A DNA stretch of 10,419 nucleotides from assembly GCA_015655535.1 (NCBI GenBank), contig JAATEW010000104.1, positions 1 through 10,419 on the forward strand. The letters run 5' to 3'. This document shows, piece by piece, positions 1 through 5,986 of this stretch; position 1 is the stretch's first letter, and every line of letters begins with the position of its first letter. A program made the translations under genes and the position numbers. The stretch comes from Hyphomicrobiales bacterium. GTDB taxonomy: Bacteria > Pseudomonadota > Alphaproteobacteria > Rhizobiales > Beijerinckiaceae. The notes under the pieces are model-generated. The model was not told the DNA's origin. It made no database searches and saw only the letters and a program-made list of their open reading frames with translations.

Positions 1-1
1 C

Positions 2-325
2 AAGCTTGAGACCGTGATCGCCGAGGTCTGCCGGTTCTTCGACGATGATCCGACACTCTTTCGTTTTTTATTGCTCGTGCAGCATCAAGGATTGCCGCGC
101 GTCAAGCACGGGCCTGACAATCCGGTCTCGATTATTCAGGCCATGGTTGAGACGGCTGTTCAAACGCAGGCGATCACGCTGAGAGATGCAGCACTTGGCA
201 CTGCCATGATATTCGGCCTGATCCTGCAACCGGCAACTGCGATTGTTTATGGACGCATGGAGCCGCCTTTCAGCCGTTTTGCGGATTCGATTACCGGTGC
301 CTGCTGGCGCGCACTTAATCCTTAA
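2..325 (+). CDS. TetR/AcrR-family transcriptional regulator, C-terminal part (5' end outside window)
   Basis: The reading frame is open from the left edge to the TAA at 323-325, giving about 107 residues. The sequence fits the ligand-binding and dimerisation half of a TetR-type repressor: helical, with stretches such as LFRFLLLVQHQGLP, a helix around MVETAVQTQAITLRD, and AMIFGLILQPATAIVYGR followed by ACWRAL near the end. These resemble the last helices of many alphaproteobacterial TetR proteins. The DNA-binding helix-turn-helix would lie upstream of the window, so ligand and operator cannot be judged. A GTG at 14 is in frame but is almost certainly internal. The next gene starts 13 bp downstream on the same strand, which suggests one transcript with the hydrolase. 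The short inverted repeat CTTAA-TCC-TTAAG (314-326) overlaps the stop codon and is too small to call a terminator. Family assignment is fairly sure; specificity is unknown. Confidence 0.75.
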   Translation, partial: KLETVIAEVCRFFDDDPTLFRFLLLVQHQGLPRVKHGPDNPVSIIQAMVETAVQTQAITLRDAALGTAMIFGLILQPATAIVYGRMEPPFSRFADSITGACWRALNP

Positions 326-338
326 GAAGGATTGTTTC

Positions 339-1052
339 ATGAGTACCCATTCTCTTAACGCTTCGCTTTTGAAACGCCGCGCCGATGAGAACGATCGCGC
401 GTCGCGCGATGGCGTTCTTCCGGCCGTCGTGAAAGAGCGCGTGATTATGGCGCATGGCTGGCTCGGTCTGCCGCGCGAACTGGCAAAGCTTGGCAAAGCT
501 TTGGAAGCGGCAGGATTCGAGATCGACTATGTCTGGCATCATACGCTCTTTGGCCAGTATGAGGCGTCAATCGATGCTGCGCTTAGGAAAATAGAAGCAG
601 ATGAAGATCGACCGGTGCATCTTATCGGTCTCAGCTATGGCGGATTGATCATGCGAGGCGCGGCGGCTGCGAGTTCAGCTGATATTCGCTCGATGCTTTT
701 GATTGGCGTCCCAAACGCCGGATCGCCTTTGGCGGATCTGCTGTGCCATGTGTTTCCAACGCCGGCAGTCCGGCGTCTTCGCAGCGTCGCGCCGCCGCTT
801 CCTGAACCGCCACTCGGCATTCGTGTTGGATGTATTGCCGGCGATCGCGGAGGGTTGCTGGGGTTGTTGCTCAAAACTCCAAACGACAGCCTTGTAACCA
901 TCATGTCAGCGTTCAAGGTCAGGCATGATTATGAAGCGATCGTTCATTGTAATCATTATATGCTTCCAAACCGTCCCGAAACCCTTGGGCACGCCGTCGC
1001 GTTTCTTTTGGGTAAAACCAGTGCCGCGTCGGAAAGCCGGAGACTTGGCTGA
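339..1052 (+). CDS. Small alpha/beta hydrolase, lipase/esterase-like
   Basis: A 237-residue protein with the layout of a bacterial alpha/beta-hydrolase lipase. There is an oxyanion-side HGWLGLP near residues 39-45 and the nucleophile elbow GLSYGG at 97-102 (Ser99). GVPNAGSPLADLL at 123-135 is typical of lipases of the PGAP1/triacylglycerol-lipase type. Asp183 in PNDS is the likely acid. The catalytic histidine is probably His206 in HCNHYML. All three catalytic positions are therefore present. No signal peptide is visible: the N-terminus is charged and Arg-rich, so a cytoplasmic enzyme is likely. The start is ATG 339, because AAGAAGG lies at 324-330 with good spacing; the frame remains open upstream, but only by running through the preceding gene. 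Substrate is unknown (ester or acyl lipid by inference). The 13-bp spacing to the TetR-type gene suggests that regulator controls it. Confidence 0.85.
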   Translation: MSTHSLNASLLKRRADENDRASRDGVLPAVVKERVIMAHGWLGLPRELAKLGKALEAAGFEIDYVWHHTLFGQYEASIDAALRKIEADEDRPVHLIGLSYGGLIMRGAAAASSADIRSMLLIGVPNAGSPLADLLCHVFPTPAVRRLRSVAPPLPEPPLGIRVGCIAGDRGGLLGLLLKTPNDSLVTIMSAFKVRHDYEAIVHCNHYMLPNRPETLGHAVAFLLGKTSAASESRRLG

Positions 1053-1080
1053 TAGATTTTTGCGCCGGCGAGGCGGCAAC

Positions 1081-1201
1081 GCTTCCCTTGCAGGCTGAAT
1101 CGGTCTTTTTGACACTATGGCGGAAGCTCAAGCGACCAATGTCCCCGAAATCAGCGTCGGCGAATTATATGGCGCGCTCAAGCGAAGATCGTCTCGGCTT
1201 C
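1081..1201 (+). pseudogene. Degenerate duplicate of the xseA 5' end (leader plus first ~25 codons)
   Basis: This stretch repeats the leader and start of the intact xseA downstream. The leader shares gcttcccttg (1081-1090 and 1761-1770) and AATCGGT followed by TGACAC. The coding part begins at ATG 1117, which aligns with ATG 1795, and reads MAEAQATNVPEISVGELYGALKR against the XseA start containing TNVPEISVSELSGALKR. Over 1135-1185 against 1828-1878 I count 46 of 51 bases identical. The copy lacks several codons after its start. It loses 8 bases after 1185 relative to xseA (16 bases against 24 before the shared GGCTTC), which shifts the frame, so XseA similarity ends near 1201, with at best marginal matches to about 1222. 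An open frame continues to 1380 but looks like noise. It cannot encode a nuclease. Confidence 0.8.
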
Positions 1202-1273
1202 AATTGTCGGTGAAGGGCAGGTCGGCAGAGAAGCTTGGCATGGCGATTAAGGCTTGGCTTGAGGCCAGCCTTT

Positions 1274-1396
1274 TCACGCGCTGTGATTTGTCTTCGCGGA
1301 GGCGCGCTGCTTCGCGCGCCGGTAATCCCACCGGGCATAGGCGGCAAGAACCGTGGCTCCGGCCAGCACGACGGCCATGAAAATATATTCGTTCAT
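1274..1396 (-). CDS. 40-residue single-pass membrane protein, unknown function
   Basis: A very short frame reading MNEYIFMAVVLAGATVLAAY followed by the basic, soluble tail ARWDYRRAKQRASAKTNHSA. The first ~20 residues form one hydrophobic helix. The Arg/Lys-rich tail would be expected to face the cytoplasm (positive-inside rule). Its ATG overlaps the TGA of the upstream 66-residue gene as ATGA (1393-1396), the usual sign of translational coupling. I do not recognise a family. Support for a real gene: ATG start at the coupling site, a hydrophobic helix with the correct charge pattern, a GC-rich tail with sensible codons, and pairing with another mini membrane protein. Against it: the length is within chance range. 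It lies inside the stretch bounded by the two xseA 5' copies. Confidence 0.62.
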   Translation of the reverse strand: MNEYIFMAVVLAGATVLAAYARWDYRRAKQRASAKTNHSA

Positions 1397-1593
1397 TGGA
1401 TTTCATCCAAAGCGTTGAGGGACCAACGTCCGAGTAAATGTAGTATCAGCCCGACGACAAGCCAAGCGTATCTGGTCAGGCTTGGTTCCGCGCCTATGAC
1501 GAGTGGGGTAAAGAACCCGGCGGCGGCAGCGGCGACGCCGCAGTTGTTTAACCCGGTTGCTGTGAGCTTGATCTTTTCTTCGGCCGAGCTCAT
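1393..1593 (-). CDS. 66-residue two-helix membrane protein, unknown function
   Basis: The protein opens with a short charged segment (MSSAEEKIKLTATGLNN). Two hydrophobic stretches follow, at roughly residues 18-35 (VAAAAAGFFTPLVIGA) and 41-58 (RYAWLVVGLILHLLGRWS), then the acidic end LNALDEIQ. This is a helical-hairpin inner-membrane protein. Short two-helix proteins of this style, with a similar charged N-terminus, occur in other alphaproteobacteria, but I cannot name the family. AAGGGA on the minus strand lies about 10 bases before the ATG at 1593, so the start is well supported. The stop overlaps the start of the 40-residue gene, making a two-gene unit transcribed away from xseA. Local GC is lower than in xseA. 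Confidence 0.7.
   Translation of the reverse strand: MSSAEEKIKLTATGLNNCGVAAAAAGFFTPLVIGAEPSLTRYAWLVVGLILHLLGRWSLNALDEIQ
1396..1410 (-). promoter_or_regulatory. Small hairpin over the translation-coupling junction of the two mini membrane genes
   Basis: On the minus strand the mRNA reads TTGGAT-GAA-ATCCAA, a perfect 6-bp stem with a 3-base loop. It forms the last codons of the 66-residue gene and ends on the A of the downstream ATG. It contains GGA, the only Shine-Dalgarno-like bases before that ATG. If the stem forms, initiation would be masked until ribosomes translating the upstream gene open it. The inverted repeat is seen directly; the coupling role is inferred. A 6-bp stem can occur by chance. 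Confidence 0.35.
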
Positions 1594-1679
1594 TTTTAAA
1601 ATATCCCTTATAATTCAAATAATTGATCCGGGTTTTCGCTTTCGCCAGCGTGAATCGCGTACATCTGCGACCATCTCTA

Positions 1680-1693
1680 GCACGCTTGCGTGC
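1680..1693. promoter_or_regulatory. Inverted repeat GCACGC-TT-GCGTGC in the spacer between the mini membrane genes and xseA
   Basis: Perfect 6-bp arms separated by 2 bases lie in the 192-bp spacer (1594-1785) between two divergently transcribed units. A two-sided regulatory site would be expected there. Tight spacing suits a dimeric protein site better than an RNA hairpin. I could not pick convincing -35/-10 hexamers for either direction in this spacer. Functional status is a guess. Confidence 0.2.
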
Positions 1694-1760
1694 GAAATTG
1701 GCGCTACGTGCCGGCAAGCAGATATTTCGAGGGTTGAGGCAAACAAGCACTGCGCTTTTT

Positions 1761-1902
1761 GCTTCCCTTGATGGAATCGGTCCATATGACACGCATGATC
1801 GAAACTCAAACGGCGGCGGCATCCGTCACCAATGTCCCGGAAATCAGCGTCAGCGAATTATCCGGGGCGCTCAAGCGAACGATCGAGGATCGCTTCGGCT
1901 TC
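1761..1902 (+). repeat. Direct repeat, intact copy of the duplicated xseA leader and 5' coding segment
   Basis: This segment is the functional partner of the degenerate copy at 1081-1201. Both begin with gcttcccttg. The best-matching core here is 1828-1878 (46 of 51 bases identical to 1135-1185). The offset between copies is 680 bp at the left end and 693 bp in the core, so the other copy has lost bases. The two repeats are in the same orientation and enclose the two minus-strand mini membrane genes. Confidence 0.75.
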
Positions 1903-3405
1903 GTGCGTGTGCGCGGCGAGATTTCGAATTATCGCGGCCCGCATAGCTCCGGCCACGCTTATTTCTGCTTGAAGGACGAAGGTGCCCGCATCGACGCCGT
2001 CGTCTGGAAAAGCGCCTTCCAGCGCATGCGGGTCAAGCCGCAGGAGGGTCTCGAATTCATCGCGACGGGCAAGGTCTCGACCTATCCGGGCAAATCCTCC
2101 TATCAGATCATCATTGAGCAGATCGAGCCGGCTGGCATCGGCGCGCTCATGGCGCTCTTCGAAGAACGCCGCAGGCGGCTCGCGGCCGAAGGCTTGTTCG
2201 ACGAAGCGCGCAAGCAGCTTCTGCCGTTTTTGCCCGAACGCATCGGCGTCGTGACTTCGCCGACAGGCGCGGTCATCCGCGATATTCTGCATCGGATCGA
2301 AGATCGCTTTCCGGTCCATGTTCTTGTCTGGCCGGTGCGCGTGCAGGGCGAGACTTCGGCCGCCGAAGTCACAGCCGCCATTGAAGGCTTCAATCTTCTG
2401 CCGGAAGACGGGCCCTTGCGGCGCCCCGATCTCATCATCGTCGCGCGCGGCGGCGGTTCGCTCGAAGACCTATGGAGCTTTAACGAGGAAATGGTCGTGC
2501 GTGCGGCCGCCTCCAGCTTGTTGCCGCTGATCTCCGCGATCGGCCACGAGACAGATTGGACGCTGATCGACTATGCCGCCGATCTCCGCGCGCCGACACC
2601 GACGGGCGCCGCTGAAAAGGCCGTGCCGGTGCGACTCGAACTTTTGGCCTCCATGGCCGATCTCGATCGCCGTCATCAAGGCGCGATGCTGCGCCTGATG
2701 GACCGCCAGCGTGCCGGGCTGCGCGCGCTGACGCGGGCACTGCCGCACGGCGAGGCGATCGTCTCAGTGCCGCGCCAGAGATTGGATCGTGCCGGCTCCG
2801 GCCTCGCGGGCGCTTTGATGCGCGGGCACGACCGGCATCGCATCGCGCTCGCGCGCCTATCGCATCGGCTGGCGAGCCAATCGCCGCATGCGAAAATGGC
2901 CCGTGCCGGGCAAAGGCTTGAAGCGCTCGAGGCGCGGATGGCGCGCTGTCTCGAGGTCGGCTTCGAGCGGCGGACGCAAAGGCTCGCCCATGCCGCCGCG
3001 CGGCTCACGACGGCACGGGCAACGCGCCTGCGTGCGGAAAAAGAGCGAATTTCTGCGGCCACAAAAACTTTGGAAGCGCTCGCGCGCCGCCAAAGCCGGG
3101 GTTTCGCGGCGGGACTCTCTCTTCGTGCCGCGCATCTGCGGTCGCTTAGCCAATTGTTGCAATCGCTCGGCTATCGCCAGGTTCTGGCGCGCGGCTTCGC
3201 CCTCGTCCGCGACGCCGAAGGGCGGCCCTTGCGGCTTGCATCTCAGGTGGAAGACGGCGATCGGCTCGATATAGAATTCGCCGACGGTAGCAAGGCGGCG
3301 GTCGCCGGCGCAACGGGAGTTGCCGCCGGAGGCGCGACGAAACGTCTCGCCGACAAGCCTGCTGGCAAAGATGCCAAAAAGACCGGGCAAGGATCGCTTT
3401 TTTGA
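1786..3405 (+). CDS. xseA: Exodeoxyribonuclease VII large subunit
   Basis: XseA is the catalytic and DNA-binding subunit of exonuclease VII, which works with XseB to degrade single-stranded DNA to oligonucleotides in the cytoplasm. The 539-residue product has the family layout. The N-terminal OB-fold lies at about residues 16-115, with VRVRGEISNYRGP and YFCLKDEGARIDAV. The nuclease domain carries GVVTSPTGAVIRDI at 154-167, RGGGSLEDLWSFNEE at 221-235 and GHETDWTLIDYAADLRAPTP from 253. A long Arg/Ala-rich, probably coiled-coil region follows (about 290-430), then a Lys-rich tail ending QGSLF. The catalytic blocks are intact. I chose ATG 1786. ATG 1795 is equally possible and is the codon conserved in the upstream duplicate; ATG 1771 is less likely. 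No start has a strong ribosome site. xseB is not in the window. Confidence 0.96.
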   Translation: MTRMIETQTAAASVTNVPEISVSELSGALKRTIEDRFGFVRVRGEISNYRGPHSSGHAYFCLKDEGARIDAVVWKSAFQRMRVKPQEGLEFIATGKVSTYPGKSSYQIIIEQIEPAGIGALMALFEERRRRLAAEGLFDEARKQLLPFLPERIGVVTSPTGAVIRDILHRIEDRFPVHVLVWPVRVQGETSAAEVTAAIEGFNLLPEDGPLRRPDLIIVARGGGSLEDLWSFNEEMVVRAAASSLLPLISAIGHETDWTLIDYAADLRAPTPTGAAEKAVPVRLELLASMADLDRRHQGAMLRLMDRQRAGLRALTRALPHGEAIVSVPRQRLDRAGSGLAGALMRGHDRHRIALARLSHRLASQSPHAKMARAGQRLEALEARMARCLEVGFERRTQRLAHAAARLTTARATRLRAEKERISAATKTLEALARRQSRGFAAGLSLRAAHLRSLSQLLQSLGYRQVLARGFALVRDAEGRPLRLASQVEDGDRLDIEFADGSKAAVAGATGVAAGGATKRLADKPAGKDAKKTGQGSLF

Positions 3406-3471
3406 AATTCGAGCCGGGCGTGGTTTAGATTGCCGCCTCGCCGAATGTTTCGATCTGCCAGGAAGGATCAC

Positions 3472-3786
3472 GTGCCCAGGATTCATTTGATTTGCCGCAA
3501 TCCGCTTTATCTGACCGCGGTCCAACCTCCCGAATATGAAAGCGGTTATTGGACCTTGTATGAATCGGAAGCCGAGCGCCTCGTGAACGGAAACCTCTAT
3601 CTGCACCAGAAGAAATCCGAGCCTTCCTATTTCGGCGGAACGATTGTCGGCTTCCGCCTGTCGACCGAGGTTGAGCCCTATCCGGGCAAGATCGTCTTCA
3701 AGGTCGCGGCGCAAGATGGCTGCAAGGACATTCCGTGGGAAGGCGATAAACACCCTATGGCGTGGATGGGAGGCATACTCGATTGA
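3472..3786 (+). CDS. Conserved-looking hypothetical protein, 104 residues
   Basis: I do not recognise this family. The protein begins MPRIHLICRNPLYLTAVQPP. It is rich in aromatic residues (YWTLYESEAERL, PSYFGGTIVGFR) and ends with PWEGDKHPMAWMGGILD. It has no signal peptide and no membrane helix, so a small soluble, mainly beta protein seems likely. Two cysteines are present (in LICRN and QDGCKD), not arranged as a zinc site. The GTG at 3472 is chosen because AGGAAGG (3460-3466) sits 5 bases before it; the frame extends upstream to an ATG at 3445 and a TTG at 3430, neither with a ribosome site. It lies 66 bp after xseA and 31 bp before the metallophosphoesterase on the same strand, so co-transcription is plausible. 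Confidence 0.8.
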   Translation: MPRIHLICRNPLYLTAVQPPEYESGYWTLYESEAERLVNGNLYLHQKKSEPSYFGGTIVGFRLSTEVEPYPGKIVFKVAAQDGCKDIPWEGDKHPMAWMGGILD

Positions 3787-3817
3787 TCGAACTTTCTCGC
3801 GGCGGTTTTAGCTCTTC

Positions 3818-4573
3818 ATGATCCTGGCGCTTCTTTCGGATATCCATGGCAACCGCGAGGCCTTGCAGGCCTGCCTGATCGATGCGGCGTCGCACGGGGC
3901 GGAGCAATATGCCTTTCTCGGCGATCTCGTCGGCTATGGCGCCGATCCGTCCTATGTGGTCGAGACGGTGGCGGGTTTCGCGGCCAAAGGCGCGATCGTC
4001 ATCAAGGGCAACCACGACGTCGCGGTGACGTCGCCGTTGCGCGGCATGAACGGTCATGCACGGCACGCGATCGAATGGACGAAAGACCGTTTGAGCGAGG
4101 CCGAAAAAGCCTTCCTTGAGGCGCTGCCTCTGTCGGCAAGTCTCGGAGACGTGCTTTTCGTGCATGGCGATGCGTCCGATCCCGCCGGCTGGATCTATGT
4201 CATGGGGCCACACGAGGCGGAGCGCTCCATGCGCGCGACGCAGTATCGCGTGACCTTCAGCGGCCATGTCCATCGGCCGCAATTGGCGCGCATGCCTTTG
4301 AAAGCGGAATCCGACCTTGGATCGACGCGCTCGGCCACTCCCGTCGCACGTCTCGTCCATCTGCTCGAACGCGATATGAAATGGCACGCGGTTCTGGGTT
4401 CCGTCGGGCAGCCGCGCGACGAAAACCCCGAAGCCTCCTACGCTCTTTATGACGACGCGGCGGCGGCGCTGACTTTCATGCGGGTTTCCTACGACATTGC
4501 CAAGGCGGCGGAGAAGATCCGGGCGGCGGGCCTGCCTCCGGCGCTCGCGGATCGTTTATTCGCCGGACATTGA
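3818..4573 (+). CDS. Calcineurin-like metallophosphoesterase (Metallophos_2 type)
   Basis: A 251-residue enzyme carrying every metal-site motif of the calcineurin-like phosphoesterase superfamily. They are SDIHGN (Asp8, His10), GDLVGYG (Asp36), GNHD (65-67), VHGD (His116) and SGHVHRP (His150, His152). The DxH...GD...GNHD...GHxH order and the short length fit the bacterial YfcE/MJ0936-like group, which hydrolyses phosphodiesters or phosphomonoesters at a two-metal centre. The true substrate cannot be told from sequence. There is no signal peptide, so it should be cytoplasmic. The start at ATG 3818 has no clear ribosome site, but the first motif begins at residue 7, as is normal, so little can be missing. 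It lies between xseA and DUF2093, where I do not expect it from relatives, so it may be a later insertion into a conserved group. Confidence 0.93.
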   Translation: MILALLSDIHGNREALQACLIDAASHGAEQYAFLGDLVGYGADPSYVVETVAGFAAKGAIVIKGNHDVAVTSPLRGMNGHARHAIEWTKDRLSEAEKAFLEALPLSASLGDVLFVHGDASDPAGWIYVMGPHEAERSMRATQYRVTFSGHVHRPQLARMPLKAESDLGSTRSATPVARLVHLLERDMKWHAVLGSVGQPRDENPEASYALYDDAAAALTFMRVSYDIAKAAEKIRAAGLPPALADRLFAGH

Positions 4574-4654
4574 CAGCGGGAGATCGGGAGTGGAAAAGCG
4601 ATGCCATCTGCATTATCTTGAAGACTTCCACCCCCGCATGAGTTTCGATTCGCC

Positions 4655-4876
4655 ATGAACCGCTACGAACGCCGTCCTGTTTCCGTCGGAGAAGCCGAAG
4701 TCGTCTATCTCGACGGCGATATTCGCGTGGTCCGGCCCGGGACTTTCGTGCGCTGCGCTGTTACCGGCGCGCTGATCCCGCTCGAGGATCTGCGCTATTG
4801 GAATGTCGATCTGCAGGAACCCTATGCTACGCCAGAGGCCAAGCTTCAGCGGCTCGGAATTAAGTTGAAATCTTAA
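4655..4876 (+). CDS. DUF2093 family protein
   Basis: A 73-residue protein matching my memory of DUF2093, a small family common in Hyphomicrobiales and of unknown function. Typical features are the N-terminal MNRYERRP, EAEVVYLDGDIRVVRPGTFVRCAVTG (two beta strands and a turn), and PLEDLRYWNVDLQEPYATPEAKLQR at the end. No signal or membrane segment is seen. The single Cys in FVRCAVTG is part of the family pattern. There is no Shine-Dalgarno sequence before ATG 4655. A six-codon frame starting at ATG 4638 ends in a TGA that overlaps this ATG. The stop TAA shares the palindrome TTAA (4873-4876) with the lpxK stop on the other strand, so the two genes overlap tail to tail. Confidence 0.88.
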   Translation: MNRYERRPVSVGEAEVVYLDGDIRVVRPGTFVRCAVTGALIPLEDLRYWNVDLQEPYATPEAKLQRLGIKLKS

Positions 4877-5898
4877 ACAGCTGCGATCTGTGCCCGCGCG
4901 TCGCTCAGGGCCTTCATCAAAAGATCGTCAAGGGTCTGCGTGTCGTCGAAGACAAGTGAGACAGGCAAAGCAAGCGGTTGCGGCAGAGCCGGGTCGAGCG
5001 CAGCGAGAAGCGGCGCGATCCGGACGAAATCCTTTTCCGTCGTGACCAGCATGGTCTTCCGTTCCGCCGCCTCTGCCTGCAAGTGCCGCAGCTCTTCCGC
5101 CGAATAGACATGGTGATCGGGGAAACTCCGCCATCCCGCGATTGCGGCGCCACAATCCAAAAGAGTGGCTTTGAATTTTTCGGGCAGGCCGATCCCAGCG
5201 AAGGCGACGACCTTTTGCCCCGCGAACTGACTCGCCATCTCTTTCGGGGCGACAAATCTTGCGGTCAGCACGGGCTTCTTCGACGCACGGAAAGTGTCGT
5301 GCAATGCTGCCGCGCCCTCTCCGGCAAACAGCACGGCCGAGACGCAGGCCAATTGCCCTTCGAGCGGCGCGCGTAAGGGACCGGCTGGAAGACAAAGTCC
5401 ATTGCCGATGCCTGCCATGCCATCGACCACGGCGAGCCGCAGATCGTGAACGAGAGACGGGTTTTGCAACCCGTCATCGAGGATGACCACGCTCGCCCCG
5501 GTCTTGGCGGCAAGCGCTGCCGAGGCGACGCGGTCGGCGCCGACGATTGTCGGCGCCACACGGGCCAAAAGCAAAGCTTCGTCTCCGACGTCTTCGGCTG
5601 TATGACGCGCGGCGTCGACGCGGACCGGACCGCGTCTGGCCTTTCCACCATAGCCGCGCGATAGAAACACCGGCTTTTCCCCTTGCGCCTGCAAACGGTG
5701 CGCAATAGCAATCGCGGTTGGCGTCTTGCCGGCCCCGCCCGCGACGAAATTCCCGACGCAAAAGACTGGAACAGCCGCACGCACCCCGCCGCGGCTCATG
5801 CGCTGCGCGGTGACGGTCCCATAGGCCCATCCGAGAGGGGCGAGCAGTCGCGCCAACAAATTTGGCTTGGGCTGCCACCAGAAGTCAGGTGCGCGCAT
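4873..5898 (-). CDS. lpxK: Tetraacyldisaccharide 4'-kinase
   Basis: LpxK phosphorylates the 4' position of the tetraacyl-disaccharide 1-phosphate lipid A precursor with ATP, making lipid IVA at the cytoplasmic face of the inner membrane. The 341-residue length is normal. Visible features are an N-terminal amphipathic/hydrophobic anchor (LLARLLAPLGWAYG, about 14-27), the P-loop GGAGKT at 54-59 preceded by VGNFVA, LSRGYGG at 79-85, VGDEALLLA at 104-112, VILDDGLQN at 138-146 and GNGLCLPAGPLR at 165-176. The nucleotide-binding and DDG motifs are complete. The start at 5898 has GAAGG just upstream, slightly close to the ATG. The gene stands alone on the minus strand between DUF2093 (4-bp overlap at the stops) and the divergent crotonase gene. 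Its product feeds WaaA, encoded further right on the other strand. Confidence 0.95.
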   Translation of the reverse strand: MRAPDFWWQPKPNLLARLLAPLGWAYGTVTAQRMSRGGVRAAVPVFCVGNFVAGGAGKTPTAIAIAHRLQAQGEKPVFLSRGYGGKARRGPVRVDAARHTAEDVGDEALLLARVAPTIVGADRVASAALAAKTGASVVILDDGLQNPSLVHDLRLAVVDGMAGIGNGLCLPAGPLRAPLEGQLACVSAVLFAGEGAAALHDTFRASKKPVLTARFVAPKEMASQFAGQKVVAFAGIGLPEKFKATLLDCGAAIAGWRSFPDHHVYSAEELRHLQAEAAERKTMLVTTEKDFVRIAPLLAALDPALPQPLALPVSLVFDDTQTLDDLLMKALSDARAQIAAV

Positions 5899-5930
5899 GA
5901 TCCTTCAATGAATGTTTCGGCTTCTTCTCA

Positions 5931-5961
5931 TGCACTATAAACAGAAGCCGTGCATAGTGCA
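5931..5961. promoter_or_regulatory. 8-bp inverted repeat between lpxK and the crotonase gene, possible operator
   Basis: TGCACTAT (5931-5938) and ATAGTGCA (5954-5961) are perfect inverted copies separated by 15 bp. Their centres are 23 bp apart, about two helical turns. They sit between two divergent starts (lpxK ATG at 5898, crotonase GTG at 5987). The left arm overlaps TATAAA (5936-5941), which could be a -10 element for the rightward gene, and reads TATAGT for the leftward gene. No good -35 was found. A dimeric or paired repressor covering a shared promoter fits; an RNA hairpin is the alternative. The repeat is seen; the role is inferred. Confidence 0.4.
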
Positions 5962-5986
5962 GGCGCGCCGAACCAAGGACCGCTAT

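Noticed and set aside
1202..1380. Continuation of the frame opened at ATG 1117 as an 87-residue protein
   Set aside because: Only the first ~22 residues resemble XseA; after the frameshift the translation is Arg-rich noise and overlaps the minus-strand mini membrane gene.
1202..1760. An insertion sequence or integrated element between the xseA repeats
   Set aside because: No transposase or integrase, no terminal inverted repeats and no clear short target duplication beyond the xseA segment itself; a decayed duplication is as likely.
1403..1822. Minus-strand 139-codon frame over the xseA leader
   Set aside because: Runs through the divergent spacer and the mini membrane gene in another frame, is Arg/Cys-rich with no motif, and its start lies inside xseA.
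2857..3753. 298-codon minus-strand open frame over the xseA 3' half and the hypothetical gene
   Set aside because: Arg-rich, low-complexity translation typical of an antisense shadow; both plus-strand genes are better supported.
4590..4635. GTGGAA...TTCCAC as a terminator between the phosphoesterase and DUF2093
   Set aside because: The 6-bp arms are separated by a long loop and no T-run follows, so it is unlikely to act as an intrinsic terminator.
5912..5986. Longer crotonase N-terminus starting at ATG 5912
   Set aside because: The extra 25 residues lack family likeness, ATG 5912 has no ribosome site, and GTG 5987 has AAGGA at ideal distance.
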